Below the pieces are notes generated by a model. It saw nothing but the letters and a program-made list of their open reading frames with translations. It was not told where the DNA came from and did no database searches. Below are positions 10,796 through 22,643 of a DNA stretch of 64,000 bases, in pieces. Positions within the stretch are counted from its first letter, which is position 1, and every line of letters begins with the position of its first letter. Source of the DNA: Cinnamomum chago (Eukaryota; Streptophyta; Magnoliopsida; Laurales; Lauraceae); the NCBI GenBank assembly GCA_038049695.1, contig CP142461.1:28403001-28467000 (forward strand), written 5' to 3'. Position numbers and translations under genes: made by a program.

Positions 10796-13700
10796 TGTAA
10801 GGACCTGGACCATAATTATATGTATTACTGCTAATTAATAGTAATTGGTAGTAATTAATTGGATTTGATAGTTTTCTAAGTGGTTTAGTGGTGGTCCAAC
10901 TTAGATTGAGGGTTAGTATGGTTTTTGAATAGCTTTGGGAATTTTTGAGAGCGTTTTGGCCAAGTCTAATGACTTTAGGGGCCTAATGTAGATTTCGGGA
11001 AGGTTTACGAGGTTATTTGTAAATTCTGAAAAATTCCCGTTTCGACTATGTTTTATACATAAAATTATTCCCTACAACTTTCATGTTTTTTCCAAATTCA
11101 TTTGACACCTGTCATTTTGCGGTCTTTCGGTGACCGGGTCATAGTTGTCATTTCTGAAAAAGTTGAGTAAAATTTCCGAAGTTCTTGAAATATGTCGTTC
11201 TTGGGCTCGTTGGAAACAAGATTTAATTTCCAGAAATTTTCTATCTTGCAGCGAGTTCATCCGAGGTCCCGAACTCAAGTTATTGAACCCCCAAGTTAAG
11301 CAGTGAACCCCAGTCATTTCTTATATTTTCTTATATAAACCCTAGTTCCCCATCATTTCTTCCATTTCTTCTCATTCCATTCTCGTTCCAGCAACCATGA
11401 CAACAGCACCGTCCCCTTTCCTCTTTCTCTCATTTCTTCTTCTCTGAAACCCCATCAAATCTCCTCCGATCGAAGATCCATCACCGCAATCATCTATCTC
11501 TCCTTCTCCGCTCTCCAAAACCCCATTTTCACATAGATCTCAGTTTGGCCACCCCATCCTTGACTGTTTTGGCTTGATCAGAGGTTCCAGAGGTAACAGA
11601 TCCTTTTCATCTTTTAGTATGTGCATTAACAGCCCCTATGGATGTGTTTTCCATCCATGAACCCTAGATTAATTTGGGGATTTGTTGCTTAGGTTATTTT
11701 TCAACGATATTGACGAGATTAGAAGTGATTTTTGGAAGGCCAGAGACCAAGGCAAGTGATTAATTTCAGATTCATGATGCATTTGCTTGTATTCCATTGA
11801 TTTTGTGTTCTACTTCATATTTTCCTCAGAATCCTACCCATGTTTAAATCCATTGTTTGCTAGTTTAAATCAGTGATTAGAGGCAGGCTTAAATGAGATT
11901 TTGGATGCCTAAATAATTCCTAAGTGTGCCTAAGGTTCCCCAAAAACTGGCCAAAGAAGGGTACAGAAACGGGGCCAAGACCCGTTCAAGGGTTTTCAGA
12001 TATGGGACTCTGTGGACCCATGTCCGACCATGTTAGATCGGACATGGGGTCCAAGAAGTACCATGTACGACCACTGCATTTGGGAAAGTTAGGTTTTTTT
12101 AGGCTGTTTGACCCCACTTCCTTCAACATATTTGGGTGATGTTTGGGGAGTTTGAGAACCTTAATTTGGGCAATTAAATGCCCCCTCTAATGTACCAATT
12201 AGAGGAAATTAATTCCGATTTTTCAAGCAAGAATCTCAAGCCTTAGGTCTTGTTATTTGTACTTGTAACCTGGACTCATTGGGACTTTTTTTTTGCAAGG
12301 TAAGGTTTGATATATTAATAAATAAATCAAAGATACAGCAGCAAAAGAAGGCACAACCTGTTTCCAACCGTTGTGAACAGAGATTGCCACAACAGAGCAA
12401 AACAAGCAACAAAAAATAAAGAATAATAACAACCCCAGAATCCGGGCTAGCAAAAAAACCCCACAGCTTAGGGAATGCTACAAACAGCCTAAGGAAAAGA
12501 GAAATCAGAGAAGCAGAACCTCCAACTTCAAACACCTAACATTAGAGAAGTAGAGGCCCAAAAGAAGAATGGCAAGCATTCACCAAGCTACCAGCAACAA
12601 TCTCCTACTACCAACACATTGAACTAGCAACAAACTAATTGTCAGTGTTACTAGGTTAACAAATCTCAGCCCTTTGGCGATTCTAGACCATCGAACTACC
12701 TCTTGGGAAGAAATATAGCAGTGTGTATCATTGAGGAAAGTAAGAAAGTCATTCAGCCCTTTTGCCTTAAAATGATTGCTCCAAGGATAGAGAGAAGGGT
12801 CAGTGAGGGACTTGTAGGGACTTAGTTATCGGACTACACAAATGATTAGTTTGAGTTGTGTAACCACCCTAGGATTGTCCGGAGGCATGTTTGGGTCAAT
12901 ATTGAACTGAGGGTATGCCAATTTAAGGCCTAAGGATGTCAAATACACCTTCGGAAGCACCAAATTCATTATTATCCGACATTCGGACCTTAAATGCACA
13001 TGGGGTCGTTTCGTATTGCCTTAGCATGTTGATGGAAATCCCGAACCCGAATTGGACCTGTAGGTGGTATTCAATGAATGTTTGGTCAATCAATCTCAAT
13101 ATTTACATTGTTTATGCTTGTTTACTCGCATGCACGGGCATGCATCTCTTTATATTGTATTTGTTAGATACTCACCACTATCTACGTCGTACCCTGCCTT
13201 AAAATGGATGGTTAGGTTTGAAAGTCATCCCTTGGGAAGTTGGGACCAGTGAGCACACGTTGCCACTACTATCCTTTGGATGACAGGATCCTAGGTTAGG
13301 GTGTTACGGGAATTTGCAAGGGTGCAATTTACGTGTCACATGCATCCTCGTGCACCAGATCCGAATTATAACTTCTCTACCCATTTGGGGCAGCCCATTC
13401 CTTGCCGGAATGCTGTCCGACTGTTTCCAAACCATAGGCTTTATTTTATAGTGGTTTTTAACTTAACTTACCAATTTTAACTTAACTTACCAATTTTGGT
13501 CAATTTTGCTCGTAAGCACTTGACTTGCTAGATTTGACCTTTACAATTTCCGTTTAACCAATTTTGGATCCAGCAGGATTACTCAGTACTATTAGCTTGA
13601 TTTGCCAAACTTAGTATGCTTCTAAGAGTAGTCCCTTTACCCCTAGCTATTGCCTCTGAGGTAGTGCCCAGTTAGCTAGTTGTTTGGATTCCCGATTCGG

Positions 13701-14593
13701 CACCACTCACGTTTGACCCTTGGTTAAATCTAAGTCTGGGTTTGGATTAATTTATGTCACTGCAATAGGTTTCTGTCTGTTTGCCACTCTGGTCACACCA
13801 CCGCAACCAGTAGTTAGATTTTGCCCTATCACGGTCAAGCCAAAACAACTGTGATAGAGAATATAGCTTATGTGGTTTGCCATTTTGCTAGGATATGTTG
13901 GTTAGCATACATGTTGGTCATTTGATTCTTTTACATGTTTATCAGTATTTATTCATGCACAATTTGCCTAGCTTTTCTAACAATGCCCTCTGTTAATTAT
14001 AAACTTGTTTATATTAAACATATTATACTTTTGATATTAATCACGTGCCAGGTCGTCGTACTCGACTATTTATTTGGTCCTCGACTATTTATTTGGTCCT
14101 CAGGTAATGTCGCCACTGCCTTTGAGGAGGACCACAAGGAGGCGGCAGAGTAGCCCCAACCCGTAGTTGAATGGAGTGCAAGCGATGTCATCTAGACATC
14201 GGAGGCTGTTCGCAAGTTGAGGATCACATTTGAGAGCATATCTTTTATTTTTGGATTTTTGGGTTTTACCGGTCTGTTGACCATTCTATTTTTGGGGTTG
14301 TACTTAAAACTTACTTTTCTGTAAATATTCAGCTTAAATGCTAGGGGATATGCCGATTTAGATTTTGTTGTTATCATGTTTATCTTTATACATATGTAAT
14401 GTGTTGATTAGCATGAGCGTCCATCTAAATATACACATTGGAATTTCAGGAAAGGTTATTTAGTCCTCATAGCAGAATCCTATGGGCAATCAACGCACAC
14501 GGGGCGAAACTTCATCGCCCCAGCCCACATGCACAGCCGTCACCCCATATTATGGAACGTGCTTACTTCTAACCCGGTCTAGAGGGCGAGACA
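10796..14593 (+). mobile_element. Solo LTR of a large-LTR (probably Gypsy) retrotransposon
   Basis: The block starts TGTAAGGACCTGG and ends GGGCGAGACA. It is flanked by the perfect 5-bp duplication ATAAT (10791-10795 and 14594-14598) and interrupts the hAT transposase. It includes a TATATAAACCCTAG core-promoter-like box at about 11332 with a CT-rich leader. There is no primer-binding site, polypurine tract or pol domain inside, so it is a solo LTR left by LTR-LTR recombination. At 3.8 kb it is long even after removing the LINE insertion at 12287-12816. Assignment to Gypsy is by LTR style only. Confidence 0.85.
12286..12816 (-). mobile_element. LINE 3' fragment inserted in the solo LTR
   Basis: On the minus strand this block ends with the sequence GCAAAAAAAAA after an AT-rich 3' UTR (TTTATTTATTAATATATC and similar), the layout of a plant LINE 3' end. 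GGGACT flanks it at 12281-12286 and 12817-12822 as a short target duplication. It shows no clear coding domain, so it is a 5'-truncated copy. Confidence 0.65.
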
Positions 14594-14599
14594 ATAATA

Positions 14600-15805
14600 T
14601 TGAAAATTAAATAATTTCTATGACTTTAGATAATGCAAGCTCCAACAATAATGATGTTGATATACTAAAACCTGTGCTCCTACTTAATTTAAATGGGCTT
14701 ATCTTTCACAATAAATGTGCATGGCACATCTTAAATTTTATAGTACAAGATGGATTTTATAATCTTCTTATCATAGAAGTGATTAAATACTTTGTAGGTT
14801 ACATTTTTTAATCTCCAAGGAAACAAAATTGGAAACAAATATGTAGAAGTCTTAATAAAAATCCCACAAATGTACAACCAGATGTAAAATATAGGTGGAA
14901 ATTTACTTATCAAATGTTTAGAGAAACTTGTAATTATAAAGGTGTAATTAATCAATACTGTGTTTTATATTTAACAAATGCAGATATTTTTATAGGTTAA
15001 GAAAATTGGCAAGTTCTTGAAATAATAAGAGAATTTTTAGAAGCTTTTTATGATGCAACCCTTTTTTTCCTGGGGCATATTATCCCACCTCAACTCAAGT
15101 TTTGGACCACTTCTATGAAATTAGTCTTGCTTTTGTAAAATATAGGAGTATAGCAACTCTCAAGGATAAGTGTACATTAATGGAAATGAAGTTTTCACAA
15201 TAATGGAAAAGTGCTCCATTAACATTTTGTTTAGCCTCAATATTAGATCCTAGGGTAAAATTAGTAGGTGTATAAACTTTACTTGAAGCAATAGATAATA
15301 ATATGAATGTTACTAATGTAAATATATTTCTATCAGCAAATCTTATTTAGAACAACTTTTTATTGAGTATTTTACCAATACCCTCTACCCCTCTGGGCCC
15401 TCCCGAAGCACTGAAAGGGAAAAAGAAAGCCTCATGGAATCTTCTTAGGAGCTCTCGAGGCAACAGCTCCTTTTCCACCGGATCCAATCAAGTTATGAAT
15501 GAATTAACGGTGTATCTATAGATTGGTCAAGTTGAAGCCCCAGATGATGACACCGGTTTCGACCTTTTGACCTGGTGGAAAGCAAGTGAAAGTAGATTTC
15601 CTATGCTTTCCGCTGTGGCCCGCATCTACAATTGCATCGGAGGAAGCTTTTAGTGCAGCTGGGCAACTTATTGACACCAGGAGGACGATGTTAACGAAAG
15701 AAATGGTGGAAACTTGCATGTGCCTATGAGACTGGTTACGGGCAGAGAAGAGAAAGCAAAACTTGATGTTGGAAGAAGAAATAGAAAGCAACTTTTCACC
15801 ATAAA
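14600..15805 (+). pseudogene. hAT transposase relic, C-terminal half
   Basis: Starts with the conserved [10 protein letters not shown] segment (14620) and [18 protein letters not shown] (about 14704-14757), part of the hAT catalytic region. Near 15555-15740 lie FDLLTWWKASESRFPML and later fragments of the hAT C-terminal dimerisation domain. Several stops and frameshifts break it (for example near 14810 and 15000). It is the continuation of the segment ending at 10790, separated by the solo LTR. Confidence 0.85.
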
Positions 15806-16250
15806 AAATTATCATAGTATTCAAAAATTATTGTAGTTGTAATTTTTTTTTTAAGTTTATTTCCAGTTAAAAACTATCGTCGTAGTTGTTGTAAACTTTA
15901 TTTTTAGGAAATTGTAATAGTTTTCATTTTTATTTTTTATTTATAACTTTTGTAAAGTTGGAATGCTTGTAAATTTTATTTGAAGTTGAAAATTATCATC
16001 AAAGTTGCTATAAACTTTATTTCAAGGAATATAAAATAATTCAAGTTTTATTTTTCATTTGGAAATTAGCATCAATGTTTTCGCATTTATTTTAGTAATT
16101 CCAACTTTATTTATGTTTGTGCATAAAGTCCCTTTCAATTTACATAAAAAACCTCAAATAAATTAATAAAACAAGGAGGGGTCTGACATGGCATGGCCCA
16201 GCCTGGCTTGGGCATAGCCCAACAGGGCACGAGCTGGGCTAACCCCCCTA
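15806..16250 (+). other. 3' non-coding end of the outer hAT element
   Basis: AT-rich DNA with three diverged repeats of a TAATTTT...GTTGTAAACTTTATTT motif (about 15835-16030), ending in a GC-rich GGCCC-type subterminal block (16180-16250) with the inverted TAGGG end. Confidence 0.5.
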
Positions 16251-16361
16251 TGTAGATAAGCTAATTACCAATAGTGTATACGAGAGACTACTATAAATAG
16301 AGTGGTCGGGAGCATTAACCCAACACAACTCCAAATCTCTTATTCTCATTAAGTTGTTTCG
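16251..16361 (+). repeat. Copia 2 5' LTR remnant
   Basis: About 111 bp from TGTAGATAAGC to GTTGTTTCG, with a CTATAAATAG box at about 16292 and directly followed by a copia primer site. It abuts the hAT right end and may be truncated. Confidence 0.5.
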
Positions 16362-16373
16362 TGGTATCAAAGC
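16362..16373 (+). promoter_or_regulatory. Copia 2 primer-binding site
   Basis: TGGTATCAAAGC matches the initiator tRNA-Met site of the other copia elements with one change (TCAAAGC for TCAGAGC). Confidence 0.75.
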
Positions 16374-16704
16374 TTAGGCTCTTAACACTATCTAATCTAA
16401 GAGATCTTGAATTCTGTTTCCAAAACTGATGGATCTATCATGAGTTCTGTTGCTGTCTTCTAGACTGATCTGTCCTTTCATTGTAAGTAGGGCCTAGACT
16501 GTTTTCATCTGTAGTAGGGCCCAGATTGCATTTTTTCCTTCCAATTCGGCAAACCAGTTCAGGAGTTCCATCTGGGGCTTAGTTTGTTGTCTCCCACTAT
16601 TTTGTCTTCCTCCAATCTGAGAACCTTCATCTATAGTAATTAGTAACCCATCCAATTTTTCTGGTTTTCTATACAAAACAAATTAGTCGATCACTAGTAG
16701 GTCC

Positions 16705-18369
16705 TGTTAGTTTATGTGGTCTCAATCCAGTGGATGATGTAATAAATTGATTTATTTATCAATATAATCATACTTTCTATTCATGAGATGAATGGTGTTT
16801 TACTTCTTCTTGCACATAACCAATACAAATGACATGATGATTCATGAGATGAACCAGAGCCCACAAGTATATTAGATGTGACACGTGTGTGGATGAGATT
16901 CACATCGGGAGACATGTGTCACAAATCCTATACTTAAATTGATTCACAACCGGTGATGAGATTGGGCATCTCATCTGACAAGGTTGCAGCACTTTGATCA
17001 CTATGAGATAGTGTGATTTGTCTCGATCATTAGAGTGTAAGACTTTGGATCATTGTGCTGGTACATTGGATGTATTGATGAACCATGAGAAGCACCTTAT
17101 GAAACACTGTCTATACTTTAAGGTCTACTCTCATAATTCCCTAGCAATAGGCTCTCAATCCTGAGACATTGATGAACTCAAGTTTCTATCTATTCATTTG
17201 CTTTGAGTCACCAATGAGTGAGGTCAACTGTAGGTCAACACCTCGGTGTCTTGCGTACGTAGTAGTAGGACTATGAGAACATTCAATGGTCAAAATGGAA
17301 TCTATCTTTATTATCCCCTTGTGCCAATTAATGGATTTATCATAAGTAAGTGCGCACCCATCTCAATTAAGAGTTAATTGGATGGTATTGATTAACATTG
17401 TGATTAATTAGGTCTCAAGGATAATAAGATATGGATCTAAGATTGGAAGGGACAGATTTAATCCCATTGATCCATGGATAAAGATAGAGGGGCCTACTTG
17501 TGGTCACAGGGAAGTTAAGGGTCTTCTTGTAATTAATTCCTAAGACTGGAATTCAATTGCACTTATATAGTGGAGTTAGTTGCAATTAACTATGGCCCGG
17601 ATTGCACATGAGATGTAGGGTCACGGTGTCCCAGTTAGGGCAAGCTTTCTATGGAATCCCTAGTGGTCCTCATGCCAGCCCAACATTAGATCATTACTAA
17701 TTCTACTTGAACTAAAAAGTAAGGAAATAGAAAGTTACTATTTCTATTGGAAGTGAGACTTCTAATAGTGGTAATAGTAAGAAGAGAAGTGTTTACTAAT
17801 TCTTTTGGAAGTGAGACTACTATTAATTATATTAGTAAGAGGAGGTGTCATGGGGCTATATATAGGGGAGCACCCCTTTGGATGTCCATCCCTTGAGATT
17901 CACGCCCAACTCCCCTTAGTGCAAGAGTTGCACACGCTCTCTTCTCCTCTCTCTCTCTTCTAGTTTCTCTTCTGGTTTGCATTGAGGTTCTAGTTGTTTT
18001 CTCTTGAAGATACCACCATTCTTCTAGAGAAAAGAGATCTGAAGCGGGTCATAGCGTGGAAGACAACAAGGTCTTAAAGATCCTAAATTCGCTACAAGAA
18101 GAGTTCTTGTTCAAGCTAATTGTCTTCTTCTCCATTAGAGCACTACCGAGCTCCAAAGGTATAATCTACTTCCTTGCTTTTTGTGGATTTATTTTGGTTG
18201 CATGGTGATGCTATTTGCTATCTTGGAGCTAGTGTTCTACTGATTATGACTGATGAGATTGAGGTCTTGGATCCTGGATTGGGTTTTGTAGCCTTATGCA
18301 TAACTGATCTCTGCATCAAGTAGATCAAAAGTTTTGAAACCTATCCACGAGGCCCACCTACTTCCAACA
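16705..18369 (+). mobile_element. Solo LTR, 1665 bp, with perfect target duplication
   Basis: The block runs from TGTTAGTTTATGTGG to CTACTTCCAACA and is flanked by GGTCC at 16700-16704 and 18370-18374. A TATATAGGGG box near 17859 with a CT-rich leader after it looks like an LTR promoter. No coding domain, primer site or polypurine tract is present, so it is a solo LTR. It interrupts the untranslated leader of copia 2. The family is not clear to me. Confidence 0.9.
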
Positions 18370-18568
18370 GGTCCCACCTCAAACCTCAAAAAATTCAATA
18401 AACTTCCCAACTAGGTTGTCCATCACAGAGTGTTTGTCAGGATTTTGGGTTTATTTCAACTTTGTTTGAGTGAGTTCCTTCCCATTTTTAAGTTTGGCAG
18501 TTTCGGGGTCTGGTTTTCATCTCAGCCATTGGATTTCCTGGATTTTTATCGAATTAGCTTAAAATCTG

Positions 18569-18688
18569 GAGGAGACTTGTGCTGCTCATCTACAAACACA
18601 ACCTGGAAGCTCAATTAAAGAATCAAGTGAGGAGACCTGTGCTGCTCATCTACAAACACAACCTGGAAGCTCAATTAAAGAATCAAAT
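18569..18688 (+). repeat. 60-bp tandem duplication in the copia 2 leader
   Basis: The unit around GTGCTGCTCATCTACAAACA occurs twice at a period of exactly 60 bp, with two or three differences. It seems to be a recent slippage or unequal-exchange product. Confidence 0.9.
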
Positions 18689-18884
18689 GTATTTGACAGG
18701 GTTTTTGCCCATTCTACCAACTTGTTGTCCAGACCAGGTATTGGTTTATTATATGTAGTATTTTCTCTGGTTTTATGATACTTAGATGTTTTTGGACATT
18801 CATGGATATTTCCCATGTTTAGCTTAAATATTCCTCTATTTGATTTGCATATTCTTGACTTACATGGCTTCCGATCAAGCCTAA

Positions 18885-19265
18885 GCTATTTATACTCAGC
18901 TCAATGGGACAAACTATGCATATTGAGTCGCCTCATGACCAATTTCTTGAAAGGAAGACTGGAAGAGAACTATGGACATATATTTCTACTAGAATAGAGA
19001 AGTCCTAGCTAGCCAACTCCGTGGATCTCACCATTTTGCTCATCCTATGGATGCTTCAAATTATTTAGCTCGACTATGTGCATAGAACAACTCTGCCAAA
19101 AGATGTTAGTTGAAATGGGATACACAGAATGCTCACCAAAGTGATGACTAGATTCATGCCTTATATGTGAAAATGACAACACTGGGGGATCAGTTGTCAT
19201 TTATTGGAGCTATAATTCACATATGCTGCTGACTCTACCACTTTTGATTAAGAGAAATCAATGGA
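18885..19265 (+). pseudogene. Copia 2 gag N-terminal fragment
   Basis: Shifted frames give MTNFLKGR (18942), LWTYISTRIEKS, NYLARL (about 19060) and YVKMTTLGDQLSF (about 19163-19202), the order seen in the gag of copia 4. Stops and frameshifts are frequent. The segment ends where Gypsy-type LTR DNA begins; the rest of gag resumes at 21745. Confidence 0.75.
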
Positions 19266-19269
19266 CTTG

Positions 19270-21579
19270 AATGCAATTAAGAAGCTTATATAAGCTAAAT
19301 GAGCTTCAATGAGCTCACTCATCTCACTCCAAACCCTAGGCACCTTCATTTTCATTCTTCTTCTTCTTCTACCTTCCATTTTCTCTCCATCAAGCATCAA
19401 GATTGAAGCTTTGTGGGTGACTTTAAAAGGGATTTCATCCACTTCATCTTCTTCAACGTTTTCCTTGAGTTTCTTTGGATTTTGAGCTTGAGAGAAGACT
19501 CAAAGCTTCTTTTCATAAAGCTTCAAGTAAGTAATTTGAACTCCTTGTAGAGATTTCAAGTTGATTGAGTGAGTTGGATTGGTTTGTAGCATAAACAACT
19601 CATAGAGGTTCTATTCCGAATTGATCTTGATTTAGGTTGGAAAGAGATTTCAAGTTGAGAAGTTTCCTTCTCAACCCAAACTAAGCAAAAGGGTTTTTGT
19701 GGATTAATCTTCAAATAGAGGCAAGTATATGTTTTTCTATTGATTTATGATGTTATAGGACTTGTAAGAACACAAGAGTTCAAATTCCAGGATTTTGCTT
19801 CAGAAATTCTGAAGCTCTGTAATTGAGTTCTGGGAGCAGTTCGGTCGACCGACACCTAACCGAACCTATCTGGGTTCATTTCTCAGTGTGGTTCAGCTTC
19901 TGGAAAGCTGACCGACACCTGACCGAACCTATCTATGTTCATTTCTCAGTGTTGTTCAACTTCTGGAAAGCTGACCGACACCTGACCGAACCTATCTAGG
20001 TTCATTTCTCCGTGTGGTTTAGCTTCTGGAAAGCTGACCGACACCTGACTGACACCTGACCGAACCCACTAGGTTGAAATGCACAGAAGAATCAGCTTCT
20101 GGAAAGCTGACCGAGTAAGTTCGGCTAACCGACATTGTGATGTCGGTCAGCTAAGGGCCGACCGACAGATCGACCGAGTAATCCTTGAAGTGTCAGAAAT
20201 TCTGAATTTCTGAATTGCAAGTTGGGGTCGACCGAGGGGTCGACCGGCAGAGTTCGGTCGACCGAATGGCCGACCAAGAGTTAACCGAGTACGAATGTTG
20301 GTCAATCGACAGCTGACCAACAAGATTACCTAACTTGGAGGAAATTTCAGATTTGAAGTCTGATTTTCCTGGGTAAAAGCCTAATGCACATGGGCTGATA
20401 TTATTGATATCTAAACCTTCATAGGTGTTAGCTAAGGTTATTTTAACGTACAAATTACTAAATAAAGTAATGTTCATCGAGGATAACACGTACAATGGAT
20501 AACGAGCGCTTCACCCATTTGTTTGGTTTAGAAATCTAGATTAAACAATAGATTGAATAAATTTCTTGAGTCTTGCACTACATAGTGATTTCTCAACTCA
20601 TTGTCAAACCGAACTGATCAATGTAATGAACGCGTACTAAATGTGACAATGAATTAATGAACAATCCTGCGGCAGTAGATGGACTGGGGTGTTCCGGAGC
20701 TCCGTGGTGATGCCAGTGATCTCTGATCAAGACACTGGTAGATCCCACACATATATGGACTGAAGAGTCCCACTTGATAAGTCATCTAAAAGACATAAAC
20801 TGAAAAGTCACTGAATTCATAAGCCATTTAATAAATATTCAATGAAATCAATGAATGGAATGCAAATGAATGAACATGAAATGAATGATTGCTTCCTTTA
20901 GGAAGAACTGAACTGAGTTGAAATAAATGTTATTGTAGTTGTCAATTGGTAATTGATATTGCTTGACTCATATGCGTAGTTACTGTACTGAATTGAATTG
21001 TCTAGAACTGTTAAATTGATGAATTAACAGGGTATTATATATGGTAGCATGAACTATCATAGAATCGTATATACATTGTTGAACTGTCGTGTTCACGGTG
21101 TTATTGATGAACATTACAGGCCCAGTTGCCCGTGCCGGTAATGCCGAGGCCGCACCGCCAGCGGAGGAGGCCCATCCGATACCTCCAGGAGGTTTAATCG
21201 AATGGACGTGAATCGGAGTGCCAGTATAAAGGATATTTTGGGGAAATGTTTTGATAGATACTTTTGTATATTCATTTTGAATAGTAATTAGATGTCACAT
21301 GCATTATATTTGAATATGCAGTGGTTTACTTTGATAGAAAGTGAACTATGTATACTGACTTTACTCGATGTAAGGACTTGTTCAGTTTTTAAATAGTTGT
21401 CAATGTATACACACATTTATTTCCACATAATGTACATTGACAGGTACTTATGTAAGATTCCTTGTGGACTTCGTCTTAACTTTGGTTAATTCGGGGTTTA
21501 CGGGAGTAAGTATGATTGGATTCGCGACCCGGGGTTAATCCTAATTGCTCGAATCTCGGGCTCGGGCTCGGGTCGTGAC
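19270..21579 (+). mobile_element. Gypsy-type LTR-like block (left edge unresolved)
   Basis: The right edge ends GGGTCGTGACA, a common end for plant Gypsy LTRs. Near the left edge are TATATAAG (about 19287) and AAACCCTAG (about 19333) with a CT-rich leader, as in the 3.8-kb solo LTR. A GGTAATGCCGAGGCC segment (about 21136) resembles GGTAATGTCGCCACTGCC at 14103 in that LTR. The block interrupts copia 2 gag. I could not find its left end or target duplication, so a solo LTR is likely but not proven. Confidence 0.6.
19847..20099 (+). repeat. 63-bp tandem repeats rich in GACCGA
   Basis: The unit beginning GACCGACACCTGACCGAACC starts at 19847, 19910, 19973 and 20036, a period of 63 bp. Further GACCGA and TCGACCGA motifs on both strands continue to about 20300, giving many short palindromes (GGTCGACC). 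It lies in the transcribed part of the LTR-like block. Confidence 0.9.
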
Positions 21580-21736
21580 ACAAATGCTGTGGCGGATAGT
21601 CTTGCTCGAGAAGGAGTTGTTCGCTCTTCCATTTCTTTTGATGTTTAGTTATTTTTTGTTATCGTTTTTTATTATGCTTTCACTGTGTTTTGTCCCTTTT
21701 TGGGTTTGGGGAAATAAAATTTTATTGTTATAAAAA
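21580..21736 (+). mobile_element. LINE 3' end (RNase H tail plus poly-A)
   Basis: One frame gives TNAVADSLAREGVVRSS followed by a stop near 21646. This is the conserved end of the RNase H domain carried by plant L1-type LINEs. About 90 bases later the block ends in AT-rich DNA and ATAAAAAAATG. The 5' side is cut by the LTR-like block. Only the last 22 or so codons remain. Confidence 0.75.
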
Positions 21737-21744
21737 AATGTAAG

Positions 21745-22510
21745 GAGTATGCTTTTACATCGATCCCCTTTTCGTTTAGTCGATATGGCTTTATTTGAAT
21801 TACTACCAAAAGAGAAAACGATGTCCTCTCACACTACCAAAAGGACCACATATGTAGACCATGTTCTTGTATCTACATCTCCTGCTCTCCAGCCTGGATT
21901 TCTTAGTCGTCATCGTCAAAAAGGCGGTTCATTTGACATTTGAAACAACTGCAAGCAGTGAGGACACTGGAAGTGTGAATTTCCTCTTCCTCCAAAGGGA
22001 CAGGTCGTACGGCCTTCTCACCACCAAATGGGTGATCAGCATAGGCAACCTACCTGTCCTCAGCATGCATCCCTACATCTACAGACCCGCCTTCCTCTTC
22101 TGATCTAACCTCACAGATTCAGTCCATTATTACTGAGCAACTCCAGATGATGCTCTCTAAAACTTCTTTCCCTTTTATTAATATCCTCCTCAGATTTCCA
22201 AGCCATTGCCTCCTTTTCTCCCATACATAACTCAGTTGTCCCTTGAATATTTGATTCATGTTCTTCAAGCCAAATGACCTCAAACAATTCACTTCTTACC
22301 CACACTCAATTCACCCTCATCTCCATGATTCATTTACAATGCGAACGAATCTCATCTACCTGTCACTCAAATCAACACCACTATCTCTAACTCTTCATCG
22401 GGTTTGCTTCCCATTTCATTTGTACTATTTGCTCCAAACTTATCTATAAATCTATTATCTATCAGTCAACCTGCTCAAGATGGCTATGTGATCACCTTCT
22501 CCTCGTTAGA
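21745..22510 (+). pseudogene. Copia 2 gag C-terminus and protease fragment
   Basis: Shifted frames give LLHRSPFRLVDMALFELL (about 21751), the gag segment that follows the one at 18885-19265, then a zinc-knuckle remnant (near 21950). Near 22260-22290 lies a degenerate SNNSLL stretch, and FAPNLSINLLSISQ (about 22428-22470) is the protease C-terminal stretch. It ends near 22510 with DGYVITFSS. Every domain is frameshifted. Confidence 0.75.
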
Positions 22511-22640
22511 GTGGCACGTGTGGTGTAGCATGTGGCACTCGGATCCACCAAATCCAGTAGAGTTGATTTGTATTGATAGCATTGATTAGGATAAAGATTT
22601 GTATCGATAATCCCAATCGGCCCATCTTCAACACCATCAA
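22511..22640. other. Junction between copia 2 and the Gypsy element
   Basis: Unassigned DNA with two A-rich tracts (22648-22670 nearby). I looked here for the 5' LTR and primer site of the Gypsy element and found neither, so its left end is probably deleted. Confidence 0.35.
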
Positions 22641-22643
22641 AAA

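Larger units (their letters stand above)
3027..16250 (+). mobile_element. Old hAT transposon (RICESLEEPER-like), outer shell of a nest
   Basis: The left end starts TAGGGCTGTAAATTGGGC and runs into GC-rich subterminal repeats of GGCCC/GGGCC type (3030-3260). The right end (16175-16250) is a matching GC-rich stretch ending CCCCCCTA, an inverted TAGGG. Between them are the pieces of a BED-finger hAT transposase at 10190-10790 and 14600-15805. The inside is interrupted by a second hAT-type element carrying copia 1 (3271-9627) and by a solo LTR (10796-14593). I could not find a clean 8-bp target duplication, so the ends are tentative. hAT elements move by cut and paste and make 8-bp duplications. 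Confidence 0.55.
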
